Assembly (NCBI GenBank): GCA_026018925.1
Contig: JAKSZU010000012.1
Coordinates: 30,555,814-30,619,813, forward strand
Direction of reading: 5' to 3'
From: Tupaia tana
Taxonomy: Eukaryota > Chordata > Mammalia > Scandentia > Tupaiidae
DNA length: 64,000 nucleotides
Shown: piece after piece, positions 10,844-21,434 of the stretch
Layout of the letters: the number at the start of each line of letters is the position of its first letter
Position numbering within the stretch: position 1 is the stretch's first letter
The notes under the pieces: model-generated
What the model was told of the DNA's origin: nothing
What the model saw: only the letters and a program-made list of their open reading frames with translations
The model's database searches: none
Made by a program: the position numbers and the translations under genes

Positions 10844-11121
10844 TCTTTTTTTTTTTTTTTTTTTTTTTTAATTTGAGAGGTTTTTGGTATAGGGCATGTG
10901 CGCTCACCAGAAACACAGAGAGGGACAGAGAGACAGAAAGTGAGAAATCACCTCCCAGGGGGGATGGCCACACTGCAATCCCTTCTCCTCCAGTGTCCTC
11001 GGGATCTTGGGTATGCATGCACACACGCCTGATGTGAATTTAAACCACTGGGTCCGGGACTCGAACTGCGGCCAACTGCATGGGAGTCCAGTGACATAGC
11101 CATTACACCAGCGGCTGGCCT
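10844..11121 (-). repeat. tRNA-derived SINE, long form
   Basis: Long T tract, then TTTTTGGTATAGGGCATGTG, CACCTCCCAGGGGGGATGGC and the reversed head ATTACACCAGCGGCTGGCC. It is the second minus copy within 400 nt. Confidence 0.9.
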
Positions 11122-12002
11122 ACCACCTCTTAGTATTGAGAACTTGAACAAGCGGTGGCTCCTTACTGAGCCTCAGTCTCCCCACAGAGTTGCTGTGAGG
11201 ATGTCTTGAGTTCAGGCCCTGCAGGCTGTTTGTCAACTCCTTATCAGTAATCATGACAAGACTAGCTAGACCCTGAGGGTTCAAGGCTGCAACTCCAGAA
11301 GCCTAAGGTGCTCCATGAAGGGGAATAGGTGGACCTGGCGGATGAGGGAGGCTTCTTGGAAATGGTGGCCTTGCGAGTCCTGCAGTGAGAGGACCTTAGG
11401 CCTGGCTCAGGCTGACCTTCAGCTGGGAATCTGTGTATGTAGTGTGTGTGCACGTGCCGGTCACCAGTCGCAGGTGAACTACAGTAACGCCCAGAAGTCC
11501 AAGCTGCCACTGATCAGCCAGAGGCAAAGGCCATTTCAGCTGGGGTGGCCCCGGCCCAATGACGGTCCCTAGAATCTGGGGTGAAGGGGTCACTGAGCAG
11601 GACACAGTCTCACTGCACCTGGCTGCTGTGACCCCCCCCCCCCCCCCAAGCTCCTATGGTTGATGGGAGGGGCTTCCCTGGGCTCTAGGTTTGGCTTCCC
11701 TGGGCTCTAGGTTGGGCCAGAGTCAGCAAGACCTGGGCTGGAGTGACTGATGAATGAAACTCATTCCCCTCCGGGGGTGTCCTCTGGGTCCTAGAACAGC
11801 GCGGCAGCAGGGGAGGGAATGCCACAAGTGGCCCAGCTGGTTGTGCCTTTCTGGACCAGCTGGAGTGGGAGGGCCCGGAGGGCTGGTTCAGCACGGCTGC
11901 CTGCTTGCTGCCTGGCTGTTCTGGTTTCCCTCCTTTCTGGCCTCAGTGCCCACATCACATGGGAAGCCTCCCTCCTTCAAGGCAGTATTGAACATGGACA
12001 TG

Positions 12003-12252
12003 ATGTTTGTTTGTTTGTTTTTAAAGTTTATTTTATTCATGATAGAGTGTGTACACACACACAGGACAGAAAATGTGCCCACCATCCAGGCTGGCTGGGC
12101 CCGGGGGTGGGTCTTCACACCATGATCTCTTCCCCTGAACCCCAGCTTATCTGCATTTGCACATACCTGGTACATTTCAGGTAGACCGGGCTGGGATCTG
12201 AACCCATGAAGGCTAAGTGGCTTCCAGTACAGCGGCTCGGAACTACCAGCTG
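12003..12252 (-). repeat. Old tRNA-related repeat, family uncertain
   Basis: It begins with TTTGTTTGTTTTTAAAGTTT and contains the B-box-like reverse complement GGGATCTGAACCC. The body differs from the main SINE family; a similar end occurs at 36,575-36,650 (GATCCGAACCC). It may be an older tRNA SINE of the same lineage. Confidence 0.4.
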
Positions 12253-15000
12253 CACTGCCAGGCAAGGCGAACACAGACATGCTAAACTTGCAGCACACTT
12301 TCGCTGCACTACTTCTGTTCATGCCCTGATTCACAGTGAGCACCGAGCACATGCTGTGGCCGGCCCCGCTCCTGGCCAAGCTCTTGCTGCTCACCCTTCA
12401 CAATCTACCCCCTGGCACCCTGAGCAGCTTGCCTGAATGCAAGACTGGCACACAGTAGGTCTTAACTCTGTTGAGAAGAATGCTGACTGGGCAGTTGCCG
12501 CAGGCCCGCATGCTCCTGCCCTGGTCTGTAGTGGAGACAGGCACTGAGGAAGAAGAGGCCAGGGAGGGTGAAGGATTTAAAAGGCAAAGCAGAAGTTAGG
12601 TGGGACTTGAACGGGGCCCACAGCAAGGAGGGCAAAGGGTGAGGGAATGGCCTGGAAACGGCTTGGAAGGGAGCCTGGTACTGAGCAGTGGAGAGATCAG
12701 CCTGGCTGGGAGGTCTGTGAGGAGGCTGATGGGGCTGATCATAGCCCCAGCCCCCCCTCCGTGTAGGGCTCCTAGCGCTGTGCTGTGGGGAAGATGACTT
12801 CTTTGGGCTGCAGGGCTTTGAGAGCCCCCAGGATTTATCTACAGCTCAGGCAGGCCCTGCCCCTTCCTCCTGCCTCACAGCTCCCTGGGGATCTGGCCTA
12901 CGGCTGTCCTGGCCTTTCCCAGGGTGCCTGGCCCACAGCCCAGTGAGTCATCTTCCGCCCCAGAGGCAGGACACCCTGCAACACATGCACAAATGGAAGC
13001 CCCCCCTCCCTCGTGCCTGGGTCCGAGGGAGGGAGGGAGCAGGAGGGGCTGAAGCAGACCCTGGATAGCTTCCGTTCCCATGACCCCTGGTCCCAGCCTC
13101 CTTGCATACTGGAGGCCAGGGCGGAGGCCAGGAAGGGAGCCTTCCTTGTCAGAGTACCTGCCGTCCAGGTAGTAGGTGCTCACCCTCACTTTTCAGGTGA
13201 GGAAATCGAGGCTGAAGGGAAGGAGCCAGGGGCTGGGCGTGCCGGCGTGGGCCTGGTTCCCTGTACAGGGCTCAGTTATGGAGCAACATTTAGACATTTG
13301 GAATGAAATACATTTCAGAGAGGGGAGCGGCGGGCTCCTGGGGGTCGTTGTATCCACACGGTCCGAGCCAGGGCTGGGACCACAGGTCAGACGCTGTGTG
13401 AACAGACCTGGTCACAAGGGTGCAGAGTGCATTTCCCGGGAGCCCCTAAAGCAGGAGTCGTCAGATATGGCAAATCCTCTAAGGCTTCATAGGATATCCA
13501 GTGGCACCTTCGCCCCAGCTCAACTCCCCACTGCCACGGGTAGTAGCCCTCAGAATCCGATGGGGAGCCCAGAAGATCAGTTTCTCTGCCTGTAAAATGG
13601 GGTGACAGTCCCAGTCTCTCTGACCAAGAAGCTGATTAAATTCAGAACTTTCTGGCTCTGATGTTTTTCACATCTGCTGGGATCTGTCCACCCTGTTGTC
13701 CCCCCCACCCCCGCCTGTGCTTCCGGCCATTATCCATATTAAGAAACTTTCCCTTCCCAGGCTGAAAGTCCAGCTGTATCTTCTTGAAATGAAGGGGGTG
13801 GGGTGGCAGAAAAGAAGAAAAGGGAAAAAAACCCACATGAAAACAGGCAGGAGTGAAATTCTAACCACACGCACATGGCCCTGGCCGCACGGGCCTCTGC
13901 TGCCACCTGCGGGCGCGTGGCAGAAACGCAGTTCTTGGAGCCCCTTGTCTGGTGATTCACACTGGCTCATGGTGGGCCCTCACTTGGGCTGTCAGCTGGA
14001 GTACCTACCCAGGACATGTGGCCTGAGCTTTGTCACAGCATGGAGGCTGGCTTTCAAGAATGAGTCAGCCAAGAGAGCAAGGTGGAAGTGCACGGCATTA
14101 TGGCTTGGCTTTGGGGTCACGTAGTATCGGTCCTGCTGTGCTCCTTGCTCAAGGCAGTGAAAAGGGTCCACTCAGTTTCACAGGGAGGGAACCTGGACCT
14201 GTCACTCTATGGGAAGAGTGTCAACCTGCACCTACCTGGGACACCAGGAGGAGGAAGCGAGACAGTGACAGCAGTGCCCCATACATGGTCAGCGCTCAGT
14301 AAACAGCCGTCTTTTTAAAAATTATTATTGAAACAGCCCCTTCTTCACTTCCCACCTCTGCCATGGAACCATATGGACCTTTGGACCACAGAGACCCCGA
14401 CAAAGGGGTCCACAGAGATGGGACACACGGCATGGCGTTCAGTCCCACCTCCAGGTCACACACAAACTCGCCTCTGTAGAGCAGGGTGCTGTAGTGGGAA
14501 CATCCTGGGGCTCCTTAGGCCCCCACACTTCATCCCCAGCCCCAAAGCACATTCCCCAGAATAGAGGGCCCACTGGGAGCAGCCAGACCTGAGGAAGCCG
14601 GGTGTGAACACTTCCCTGCCAGTCCTCTGGAGGCCCGGAGCTCTGGAGCCCTGAAAAGCCCTTCTTTCTAGAAGGGCCTATAAGGAACTGGACGTGATCT
14701 GGAAAGGGAGGGAAAAGGGGTGGATGATGGGTGGAAGAGAAGGGTCTCAGACAGGAACTGGCTGAGAGGTGAGGTGTCTGCCCCAAGGTCACAGAAGGTC
14801 ACAACCCCAGGAGTCAGAACCAGAACCTGAAGCCTGACCCCAGGCCTACTCTCTTATCTGTACCAAGAGGCCCCCTGTTGGGGCTTTTGTCTCACCTCTG
14901 GACTGAGGAGCTGCAGAGGGCTGTGGCCATCAGTGGAATGATGGCTCACGAGGGTGGGGAGCATCGTATTAACTGCAGTGGGGTCAGGGGCATCAGCTTC

Positions 15001-15085
15001 TTTTTTTTTTTTTTTGCTATAAGGTGCATGGGCTCACTGGAAAGAGACAAAGAGAGGGAAAGTGAGAAATCACCTGCCAAGGGGA
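15001..15085 (-). repeat. SINE fragment (tail half), head-to-head with next copy
   Basis: T tract, TTTGCTATAAGGTGCATGGG, AGTGAGAAATCACCTGCCAA; then it stops abruptly and a plus-strand copy begins at GGATCAGCAG. Confidence 0.8.
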
Positions 15086-15304
15086 TCAGCAGATGAACTC
15101 CCACATAGTCAGTCGTGGTTTGAGTCCTGGACCCGGCGGCTTTAAACTCAGGCCGGGCACGTGTGCATGCATGCCCAAAATCCCAAGAGAAGGGATTGCG
15201 GCATGGCCATCTCCTCTGGGGGTAACTTCTCACTTTCTGTCTCTGTCTCTGCCTCTCTGGCGAAGACACGTGCCTTATAGCAAAAACCTCTCTACCAAAA
15301 AATA
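15086..15304 (+). repeat. tRNA-derived SINE, long form, head deletion
   Basis: The A-box part is missing: the head jumps from ATCAGCAGATG to AACTCCCACATAGTCAG. B box GGTTTGAGTCC. It ends CAAAAACCTCTCTACCAAAA. Confidence 0.85.
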
Positions 15305-15332
15305 AATACATAAATAAATAAAAGAAAGAAAG

Positions 15333-15459
15333 GAGACCAGCAGATGATGTAATGGCTACGTCACTGGACTCCCATGTAGTCGACTGCAGTTTGAGTCCCA
15401 GACCTGGTGGCTTAAACTCCCGCTGGGTGCATGTGCATGCGTGCCCAAGATCCCGAGAG
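15333..15459 (+). repeat. tRNA-derived SINE, truncated at a GGAA microsatellite
   Basis: Head GGAGACCAGCAGATGATGTA and body up to CCCAAGATCCCGAGAGGAAG, after which the sequence becomes (GGAA)n. Confidence 0.85.
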
Positions 15460-15511
15460 GAAGGAAGGAAGGAAGGAAGGAAGGAAGGAAGGAAGGAAGG
15501 AAGGAAGGAAG
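15460..15511. repeat. (GGAA)n microsatellite
   Basis: About 13 units of GGAA, apparently grown from the GAGAGGAGAATGGAGGAGAA part of the SINE body. Confidence 0.95.
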
Positions 15512-15685
15512 GGGAAATCACCTTCCCAGGGAGGATGGCAGTCCCTTCTCCTCGTTTTCTTCTTGGGATTTTGGGCACACACATACATGCATCCACCATG
15601 TTTTTCAAGCTGCTGGGTCTAGAACTCAAACAGTGCTGTTGGCCATGTGGATTCCAGCTCCTTACCCACCACGCCCCTGCTGGCC
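15512..15685 (-). repeat. tRNA-derived SINE, 3' part missing
   Basis: Starts within the body (AAATCACCTTCCCAGGGAGG) and ends in a reversed head CACCACGCCCCTGCTGGCCC. It is opposite in direction to the preceding copy. Confidence 0.75.
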
Positions 15686-16282
15686 CAACCTATGGATGGC
15701 ATTTTGTTTACCACCAAAACCTTCCTGGATCCGGAGAACTTGCTCCTGTTTCTGTCCGGGAACAGCTGAGGCTGGAAAAAGACAAGCAGTGTACCAGGCA
15801 GGCAGAGGAGCGCTGGGTGCCCAGGGGTGGAGGCAGGGTTTGAGAGCACAGGCCAGCCAGCTGAGCCCTTACCAGCAAGGTGACTGCTCCAAGGAGAGTA
15901 TCAGGACTAGAGCTGTGACGCAGGCTGCTGTGGGGGTTACAGGAGCCAGGGCTTGTAAAGCAGTGGTAGGTCCTGGCCCTGAAAATTGTCCAACCGGCAT
16001 TAGTAATGGCACGGATTCTGAGACGATGGAGTTCCCAGTGTCCTGTTTTGGGTGGCTCCGGAGCCCAGCCACTGTCTTGCCAAATACTTCCCAAGAGCTG
16101 TGCAGACAGGAAAGGCTGGAGACGATTAACCCCCAGCTTCAGGAGCCTGAGACAGCTGCCTAGAAGTCATAGTTCCCCTTTGCGATCCGCATCGCGCCTG
16201 CCATTCCCTTCTCAGTTCCCGTCTTCCTGCACAGATCGTGGTGTCCAACAGGCCGTGAGCCCCTTTTCTTACCTGTAAGAAA

Positions 16283-16512
16283 AGCACAGCAGGGTCAGCA
16301 CTGGACTCACAGCCAACCTGGGTTTGCGTTCTAGACCCAGTGGCTTGAAAAATGACTCAGGGCATGCGTGTGTGCATGCCCACAATCCCAGGAGGAGATG
16401 GAAGAGAAGAGATTGTGGTGTGGCCATCCTCCCTCGGGGGTGCTTTCTCTCTCACTGTCTCTTTCTGGTGAGCACATGTGCCCTATGGCAAAAACCTTTT
16501 TAAAATTTTAAA
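16283..16512 (+). repeat. tRNA-derived SINE, 5' truncated
   Basis: Starts within the tRNA part (GGGTCAGCACTGGACTCACA), with GTTCTAGACCC at the B-box position, body GCATGCCCACAATCCCAGGA and end GTGCCCTATGGCAAAAACC. Confidence 0.82.
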
Positions 16513-16514
16513 AG

Positions 16515-16585
16515 AAAAGTACAGCTTGGCACCTTATAGGTGCTCAATAAATATTTACCAAGCTGACCAACAAATGAATAAAATA
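16515..16585 (+). repeat. MIR/L2 3' end
   Basis: CTTGGCACCTTATAGGTGCT followed by CAATAAATATTTACC is the common 3' end of MIR/L2 elements. Confidence 0.6.
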
Positions 16586-16650
16586 GAAATTCAGCCAACT
16601 ACTCCCCCATTGACCCATGCGTCCATTCAGGAGCTGGGGAGGAAAGAGAC

Positions 16651-16768
16651 GCACCTCTCTGGCAGTCCTGAGCTCCGCACCACGCCTCAACTCAGAGGAC
16701 ATCGAAGTCCAAGGTCATATAGCCAGAGAGAGGGAACGATGCGGGAGGAGGTACCCTGGCCCAGTCAG
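16651..16768 (+). repeat. Local duplicated unit, copy 1
   Basis: Shares TCCTGAGCT, ACTCAGAGGACAT, CATATAGCCAGAGAGAGG and GGGAGGAGGTACCCTG with 17,879-18,003, at roughly 80% identity with one short gap. Parts resemble reverse MIR core, so a shared ancient repeat is an alternative. Confidence 0.6.
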
Positions 16769-17669
16769 ACCGCGCCCACACTCTGGCGCGGAGCTCCTCT
16801 GTCCACGATTCACCATTCTGTTCGTCCGAATGTTACCGATGCATCGGTCATCGCTCCGTCCTTTAGTTTATTCAGCCATTACTCATTACCCATCCTTTGT
16901 CCATCTGTATGTCCAGCCTTTCTCAGCACTGCCTCCCCCCCGAGTTGGTCCAGCAGAGTGGCAGGACCAGGTGGCCCCAAGCGTGCAGTGCCTGGATACA
17001 GGTCTTGACGCAGCTCAGAGTGGGTGCTGTGTCCGGGGGTGGCAAGCAGGGCGCTGGGGGACATGTCAGCGGGCTGTGGGGAGGCAGCGTGGGCTGGGCG
17101 TTGCTCAGAGCCGACGGATGGGTAGTTCTGCAGGGCCGGGGCACCCAGCCTACCTCTCCTAGAGCTGGGTGGTAGTCTTGTGGGGCAGAGCCCCCCAACG
17201 CCTGCGTCTCTTGCCCCGCCCTGACGAAGGAGCAGGTGGGCATAGAGTGTGGAGACAGAGGCTGGGCAGGCCTGCCAACCACTTGTGTGCTCTCAGAGAC
17301 CGCTCTGAGCCAGATCCACTGCAAACGACTGCAGAGACACCCAAAAGGGTAACCAAAGGCAACTCCCGAAACAGGGCTCGGAGGACAAGGACCGTGCCTC
17401 AGCCCCCAGCTGACCTCACCCTGGAAGGCTCTGGTGCCTGAGCTGTGGTGGAGCAGCCCTGGCGACCAGGACCTGCGACTGAGGGCAGCAATTCCTTTCT
17501 TTAGCTTCCTTCCATTCCCCGCCCCTGCAGCCCCCTGTTGCCATGGGGACGAATTCTAATTTGCCATCCTTAATGAAGCAGCAGCAGCAAATGGTGCCTT
17601 TGGCAGCAAGTTCCGCCCCCCTCTCAGGGCAGGGGCCTCCAGTGCACTCTGCCTTCTAGCCCCCACACA

Positions 17670-17800
17670 TGCTTCTGAACTGCCTGACCTCAGGACCTTA
17701 TACAAACCTTGCCTTCTCCAGGAAGCCCTCCCTGAATACTTTTTCCCAAGCACAAGTAACTCCCTCTGCTGAGCTCAATGAGAGAAGCCCCTTGTGTTGT
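17670..17800 (+). repeat. L2 fragment
   Basis: Words ACTGCCTGACCTCAGGACCT and CAGGAAGCCCTCCCTGAATA fit the L2 3' region. Confidence 0.4.
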
Positions 17801-17878
17801 CTGGGAGCCCATGAAGGCCAGCAGGGGTGGACTCATCTCTGTGGGCCTGGTCCTGCTGGAGCTGGAGAGGTAATAGAT

Positions 17879-18003
17879 GTACCTCTTTGACAATCCTGAG
17901 CTATGTACCACCCTCTCCCCCAGCTACTCAGAGGACATTGAAGCCCAAGGCCATATAGCCAGAGAGAGGAAAGGATGGGGGAGGAGGTACCCTGACAGTC
18001 AGA
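17879..18003 (+). repeat. Local duplicated unit, copy 2
   Basis: Second copy of the unit at 16,651, about 1.23 kb downstream in the same orientation. It is slightly longer because of CTCCCCCAGCT in the middle. Confidence 0.6.
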
Positions 18004-18408
18004 GATGGACGAAGTGTCTGCAGCGATCAAGCAGTGGGCTAGGGGTGGGCCCTGAGACCACCAGCTGCATGGACTACAGGCATGGCCATCCTCCCTCTCA
18101 ATTGCCACTCGGTCACCTGGTTGGCTATGCTGGACCGTCCCCACAGGCCCAGCCCTTAGAGGAGGGGAGGGTGCTGACCCTGCCCCTGAGAAGCCCAGAG
18201 TCCACCCTGGTGGGAGGGCAGGAGTCAGGGGGCCCACTGGATTTCTCAGTCAAATTGAAAGCAGGAGGGGGCTTGGGGCCCTTCTGGAGCAACTTTGCTT
18301 CTGCCACTCAGGGACAGGAGGGGCTTGGCAAGGCCCCACTGCCCGAGAACTGATGACCTGGTGGCTCTTGGGCTTGCAGGCTCCATGCTTCCAGTGTCAG
18401 AATCAGCT

Positions 18409-18652
18409 AGGGGGGCTGGCAGGTGGTGTGGTGGTTACATCGCTAGACTCACACATGGCCTACTGCAGTTCAAGTCCTGGACCCGATGGCCTGAAAATCA
18501 TGCTGGGCACGTGTTTGTGTGCTCAAAATCCCGAGAGGAGAATGGAGGGGAAGAGATTGCGGTATGGCCATCCCCCTGGGGGGAAGATTTTTCACACACA
18601 CACCCCATTGAGCACATGCACCCTATGACAAAAACCTAAGGAAAAAAAGGAA
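18409..18652 (+). repeat. tRNA-derived SINE, long form
   Basis: Head GGGGGGCTGGCAGGTGGTGT, B box GTTCAAGTCC, CCCCCTGGGGGGAAGAT; the CT-rich end is replaced by CACACACACACCCC. Confidence 0.88.
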
Positions 18653-18787
18653 ACATCTAGGGAGTCTGGGAAAGCAGAGTGCTGGGCCCTGGCAGGTTTC
18701 AGTTCTGCAGGGGTAGAGGGAGGGAGAGGTGAGAATGTACATTTTTTTAAAAGAATAATTTATTTAACTTTATTATTATTATTATTT

Positions 18788-18930
18788 TAATTGGCTATAG
18801 GAGCTTACCAGAGAAATACACAGAGACAGAGAAAGAGAGAGGGAAAGCAAGCTGCCAGGCCCAAGACTTGAACCACAGTTGGCCACATGGGATTCCAGCT
18901 GCCCTAACCACCATGTCACCCGCTGGCCCC
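18788..18930 (-). repeat. tRNA-derived SINE, short form
   Basis: TTTAATTGGCTATAGGAGCT, purine run GAGACAGAGAAAGAGAGAGG, then directly AAGCAAGCTGCCAGGCCCAA and the reversed tRNA head, ending CACCCGCTGGCCCC. No long-form body. Confidence 0.8.
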
Positions 18931-19985
18931 TGAGAATGTGCAATCTGACATATCCCCAGGAGATGCAACTGAATCACTGTGCCCGGGCCCAGAGAGGAGA
19001 TCTATGCCGGGCGCTCGCGCATGCCTTCTTCATCCTTCCCTTCAATAACTAGCGGTTCCTCTGGGCCAGGCCCGTGGGGACTGGGAGACAGCAGAGGTCA
19101 CTGACCGTTCATTTGTTCACTCATACAGCATGGACTTACCCGGCACCCAGCAAGTCTCAGGCCTGACCCCCAGTGTAGCCCCCAGGAGCATTCTCTTCTG
19201 TCTGTGATGTGCCGCCGTCTGGGGATCGGATGCCACTGTGGGGGTCACATGGGTGTTCGTCTTACCACTCTCAGGGTGCTCTGTGCCTGTCTCGTTGTAA
19301 TCTGTGGGTGAGCGCAGATGTTAGTGTTGGAGGTTTTGGACTCTCTGCGGAGACCAGTGCTGCCCAGGCCATGGCCTGCCCTTTCAGGAGAGGGTGAGGA
19401 ATATCCTGCTGGATGGGACTGTGGGGTGTGGACCAGGTGGATGAGGACAAGACGGGAAGGCAGAGCACCCCCATCTCTGGGTCCTCCAGGAGGGTTCCAA
19501 GCCTCTAGTTTGCTCTGAGGAATCCAGTTTATCCACCGGAGGCTGCAGGGGCCAGTGCGATGGGATGTCACAGGGATATGTGAGCAGGGGACCTCACCGC
19601 CGGTTTGCCAGGCAGCTAGTAACCTCTCTGTGAGGGGAGGAGGAAGTTCTTGGGGGCTTGCACTATGTGCCCAGTTTCCCGGCTAAAAAAGGAGCACAGA
19701 CCCTGCCCTCAGGGGGCCTCCAGTCCCCTAGGAGCGGGGCATCGATCTAGTAATTGCTCGGTGTAATTACACAGTGTGCTAGCTGGCTGAGGCCGGGAAG
19801 ACTGCGAGCACAGAGCTGGGCACTGAGCTCCTGCAGATCAGGACAGGCTTCCCGAGGAGGTGCCATTTGCAGAGACCGGTCTTCCCAGGAAAAGGAAGAA
19901 TATTCCTAAGAGGGGAAAGGCCTGAGCCAAGGACCTGCTGCAAGAGAGAGGATGGTCTGTTCCTAGAAGTTAAAACAAAAGTAGT

Positions 19986-20240
19986 AGGACCAGCAGATGG
20001 CCTCATAATCACATCACTGGGCTCCCACATGATTGACAAAGGTTCGAGTCCCAGACCTGGTGGCTTAAAACATGCCAGACACATGTGCGTGCGTGCCCAT
20101 GATCCCAAGAGGAGAATGGAGGAGAAGGGATTGCAGTGTGGCCATCCCCCCCGGGGGGTGATTTCTCGCTTTCTGTCTCTCTGTCTCTCCGGCAAGCACA
20201 GCGCCCTATAGCAAAAATCTCCCTAAAAAAGAAAAAACAG
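19986..20240 (+). repeat. tRNA-derived SINE, long form
   Basis: GGACCAGCAGATGGCCTCAT head, intact B box GGTTCGAGTCC, CCCCCCCGGGGGGTGATTTC and tail GCAAAAATCTCCCTAAAAAA. Confidence 0.9.
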
Positions 20241-20929
20241 AAGTGGCTGGAGCATATCCAGTCAGGGGGTGAAAGGGATGGACAGGTGGGCTGTGGGTGG
20301 CAGGGTTAGACAGAGCCCCCTGTGGGGAGTGGGAGCTGGTGTGAGGCAGCCTTGCTCACCCCCCAGACCCCCAGCATCTGGGAAAGACTGGCATCACCTG
20401 GGATTTGAGAAAGCACGTCCTGGACATCCTGCTTGGAAGCACCTGGAGGGCACTGTGGTGGGGCATGAAGTGCCAGACCTTTCCCTATGGGGTGAGGTAC
20501 ACAGGGACAGAACTGGAGCCCTCCAGGATGGTCCCTAGTGGGCTGGGCATAGGGACAGGGATGACTCAGGGGACAGGGAGCACTTTGCTGCCATGCGGAG
20601 GGCCCTCCATCAGGCAAGGCCCTCCCCGGGCGCGAGGCCAGTGTGAGTTTCCGGGGATGTGTGGGCCGTGCCCAGGTGTGGGGGCCTGTCCTGCCTGGCC
20701 GTGGTAGTGCGGTCAGGCTCCTGTGCTCAGGGCTCAAGGCTGAGGGAGGCTGTGGCGCATGCACCTGGCTCTGACCCACATGCGGATCAGGCCGGTTTCC
20801 AGCACACGGGCGCGTTCTGTGCAGGTGTGTGGTGCCCCTGTGTGTGAATCGAGATCCACCATCTGTCGCCTAGGGTACAGGTGTGAAGGGAGAGTGCGCG
20901 TCGCCTTTGTCCACGGGAGTGCTCCACTT

Positions 20930-21434
20930 TGTGTCCTGGGCAAGGGGGATGGCCATGTGCGGGGAACAGCGGGGGCGCAGGCCAGCAGCCCTGGGCGTCG
21001 GGGTTGGGTTGGGAGGGAGCCGGGGCTGCGCGGAAAGGGCGGGCACCCCTCCCCCAGCGGCGCAGCGCTGCGCGGGGCTGGCCAGGCGCACTCCCTGCGC
21101 GGAGGAGGCAACAGCGCCGCCGCCCGCCCGCCAGCCGCGCTCAGATCGACGCTGGAGCTGACAGCACAACTGCCGCTGCGGCCGCGCGGAGCCCACAGAG
21201 GGAGTGAGGGTGGGAGGGGGCCCGGCCCCGCGCCGACCCCGCCCCGACGCTCGCCACCGCTCGGCACCCCCGCTCCGGCGGCCTGCCGGCCGCATGCTGC
21301 AGATGGTGAAGACCCTGGCCCAGTTCACCATCGCGCTGGAAGACATGCGCGATCTGGGCCCGGCCGCCGCCTCCGGGGAGCCCACCCGGGGCAGCGGCAC
21401 TGGCACGGACGCTGAGGAGCCCGGGGAGGCCCAG
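20930..21434 (+). promoter_or_regulatory. ARHGEF17: CpG island, candidate internal ARHGEF17 promoter
   Basis: This is one of two strong CpG-dense blocks in the window. It has many CG dinucleotides, several CCGCCC/CCCCGCCCC GC-box cores and no TATA box. It lies deep inside intron 1 and ends in a consensus splice donor. The neighbouring intron is CpG-poor, as expected for methylated DNA, so this stretch has probably stayed unmethylated as a promoter. A transcription start is inferred, not seen. Confidence 0.65.
21294..21434 (+). CDS. ARHGEF17: Candidate alternative first coding exon of ARHGEF17 (47 codons)
   Basis: An ATG at 21,294 opens 47 codons (MLQMVKTLAQFTIALEDMRD, then a Gly/Ala/Glu-rich end) that stop exactly at a CAG|GTACGG donor in phase 0. 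The next exon at 24,774 is also phase 0, so splicing gives a 1,047-residue protein that lacks the N-terminal half but keeps DH, PH-like and propeller parts. The start context is weak (C at -3, C at +4); a second ATG three codons on has G at +4. The peptide begins with a possible short amphipathic helix. The frame is open for at least 90 nt upstream of the ATG without another ATG. I do not know an established isoform starting here, so transcript support is needed. Confidence 0.6.

Larger units (their letters stand above)
1..20929 (+). other. ARHGEF17: ARHGEF17 intron 1 (3' part)
   Basis: No convincing exon is seen here on either strand. The reading frames present are short, GC-driven or inside repeats. 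Content is SINEs, MIR/L2 fragments, an L1 remnant, a pyrimidine microsatellite and unique GC-rich sequence. Assignment to intron 1 follows from the first downstream exon (24,774) corresponding to exon 2 of the human gene, whose exon 1 alone codes for about half the protein and is absent from the window. Confidence 0.8.
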
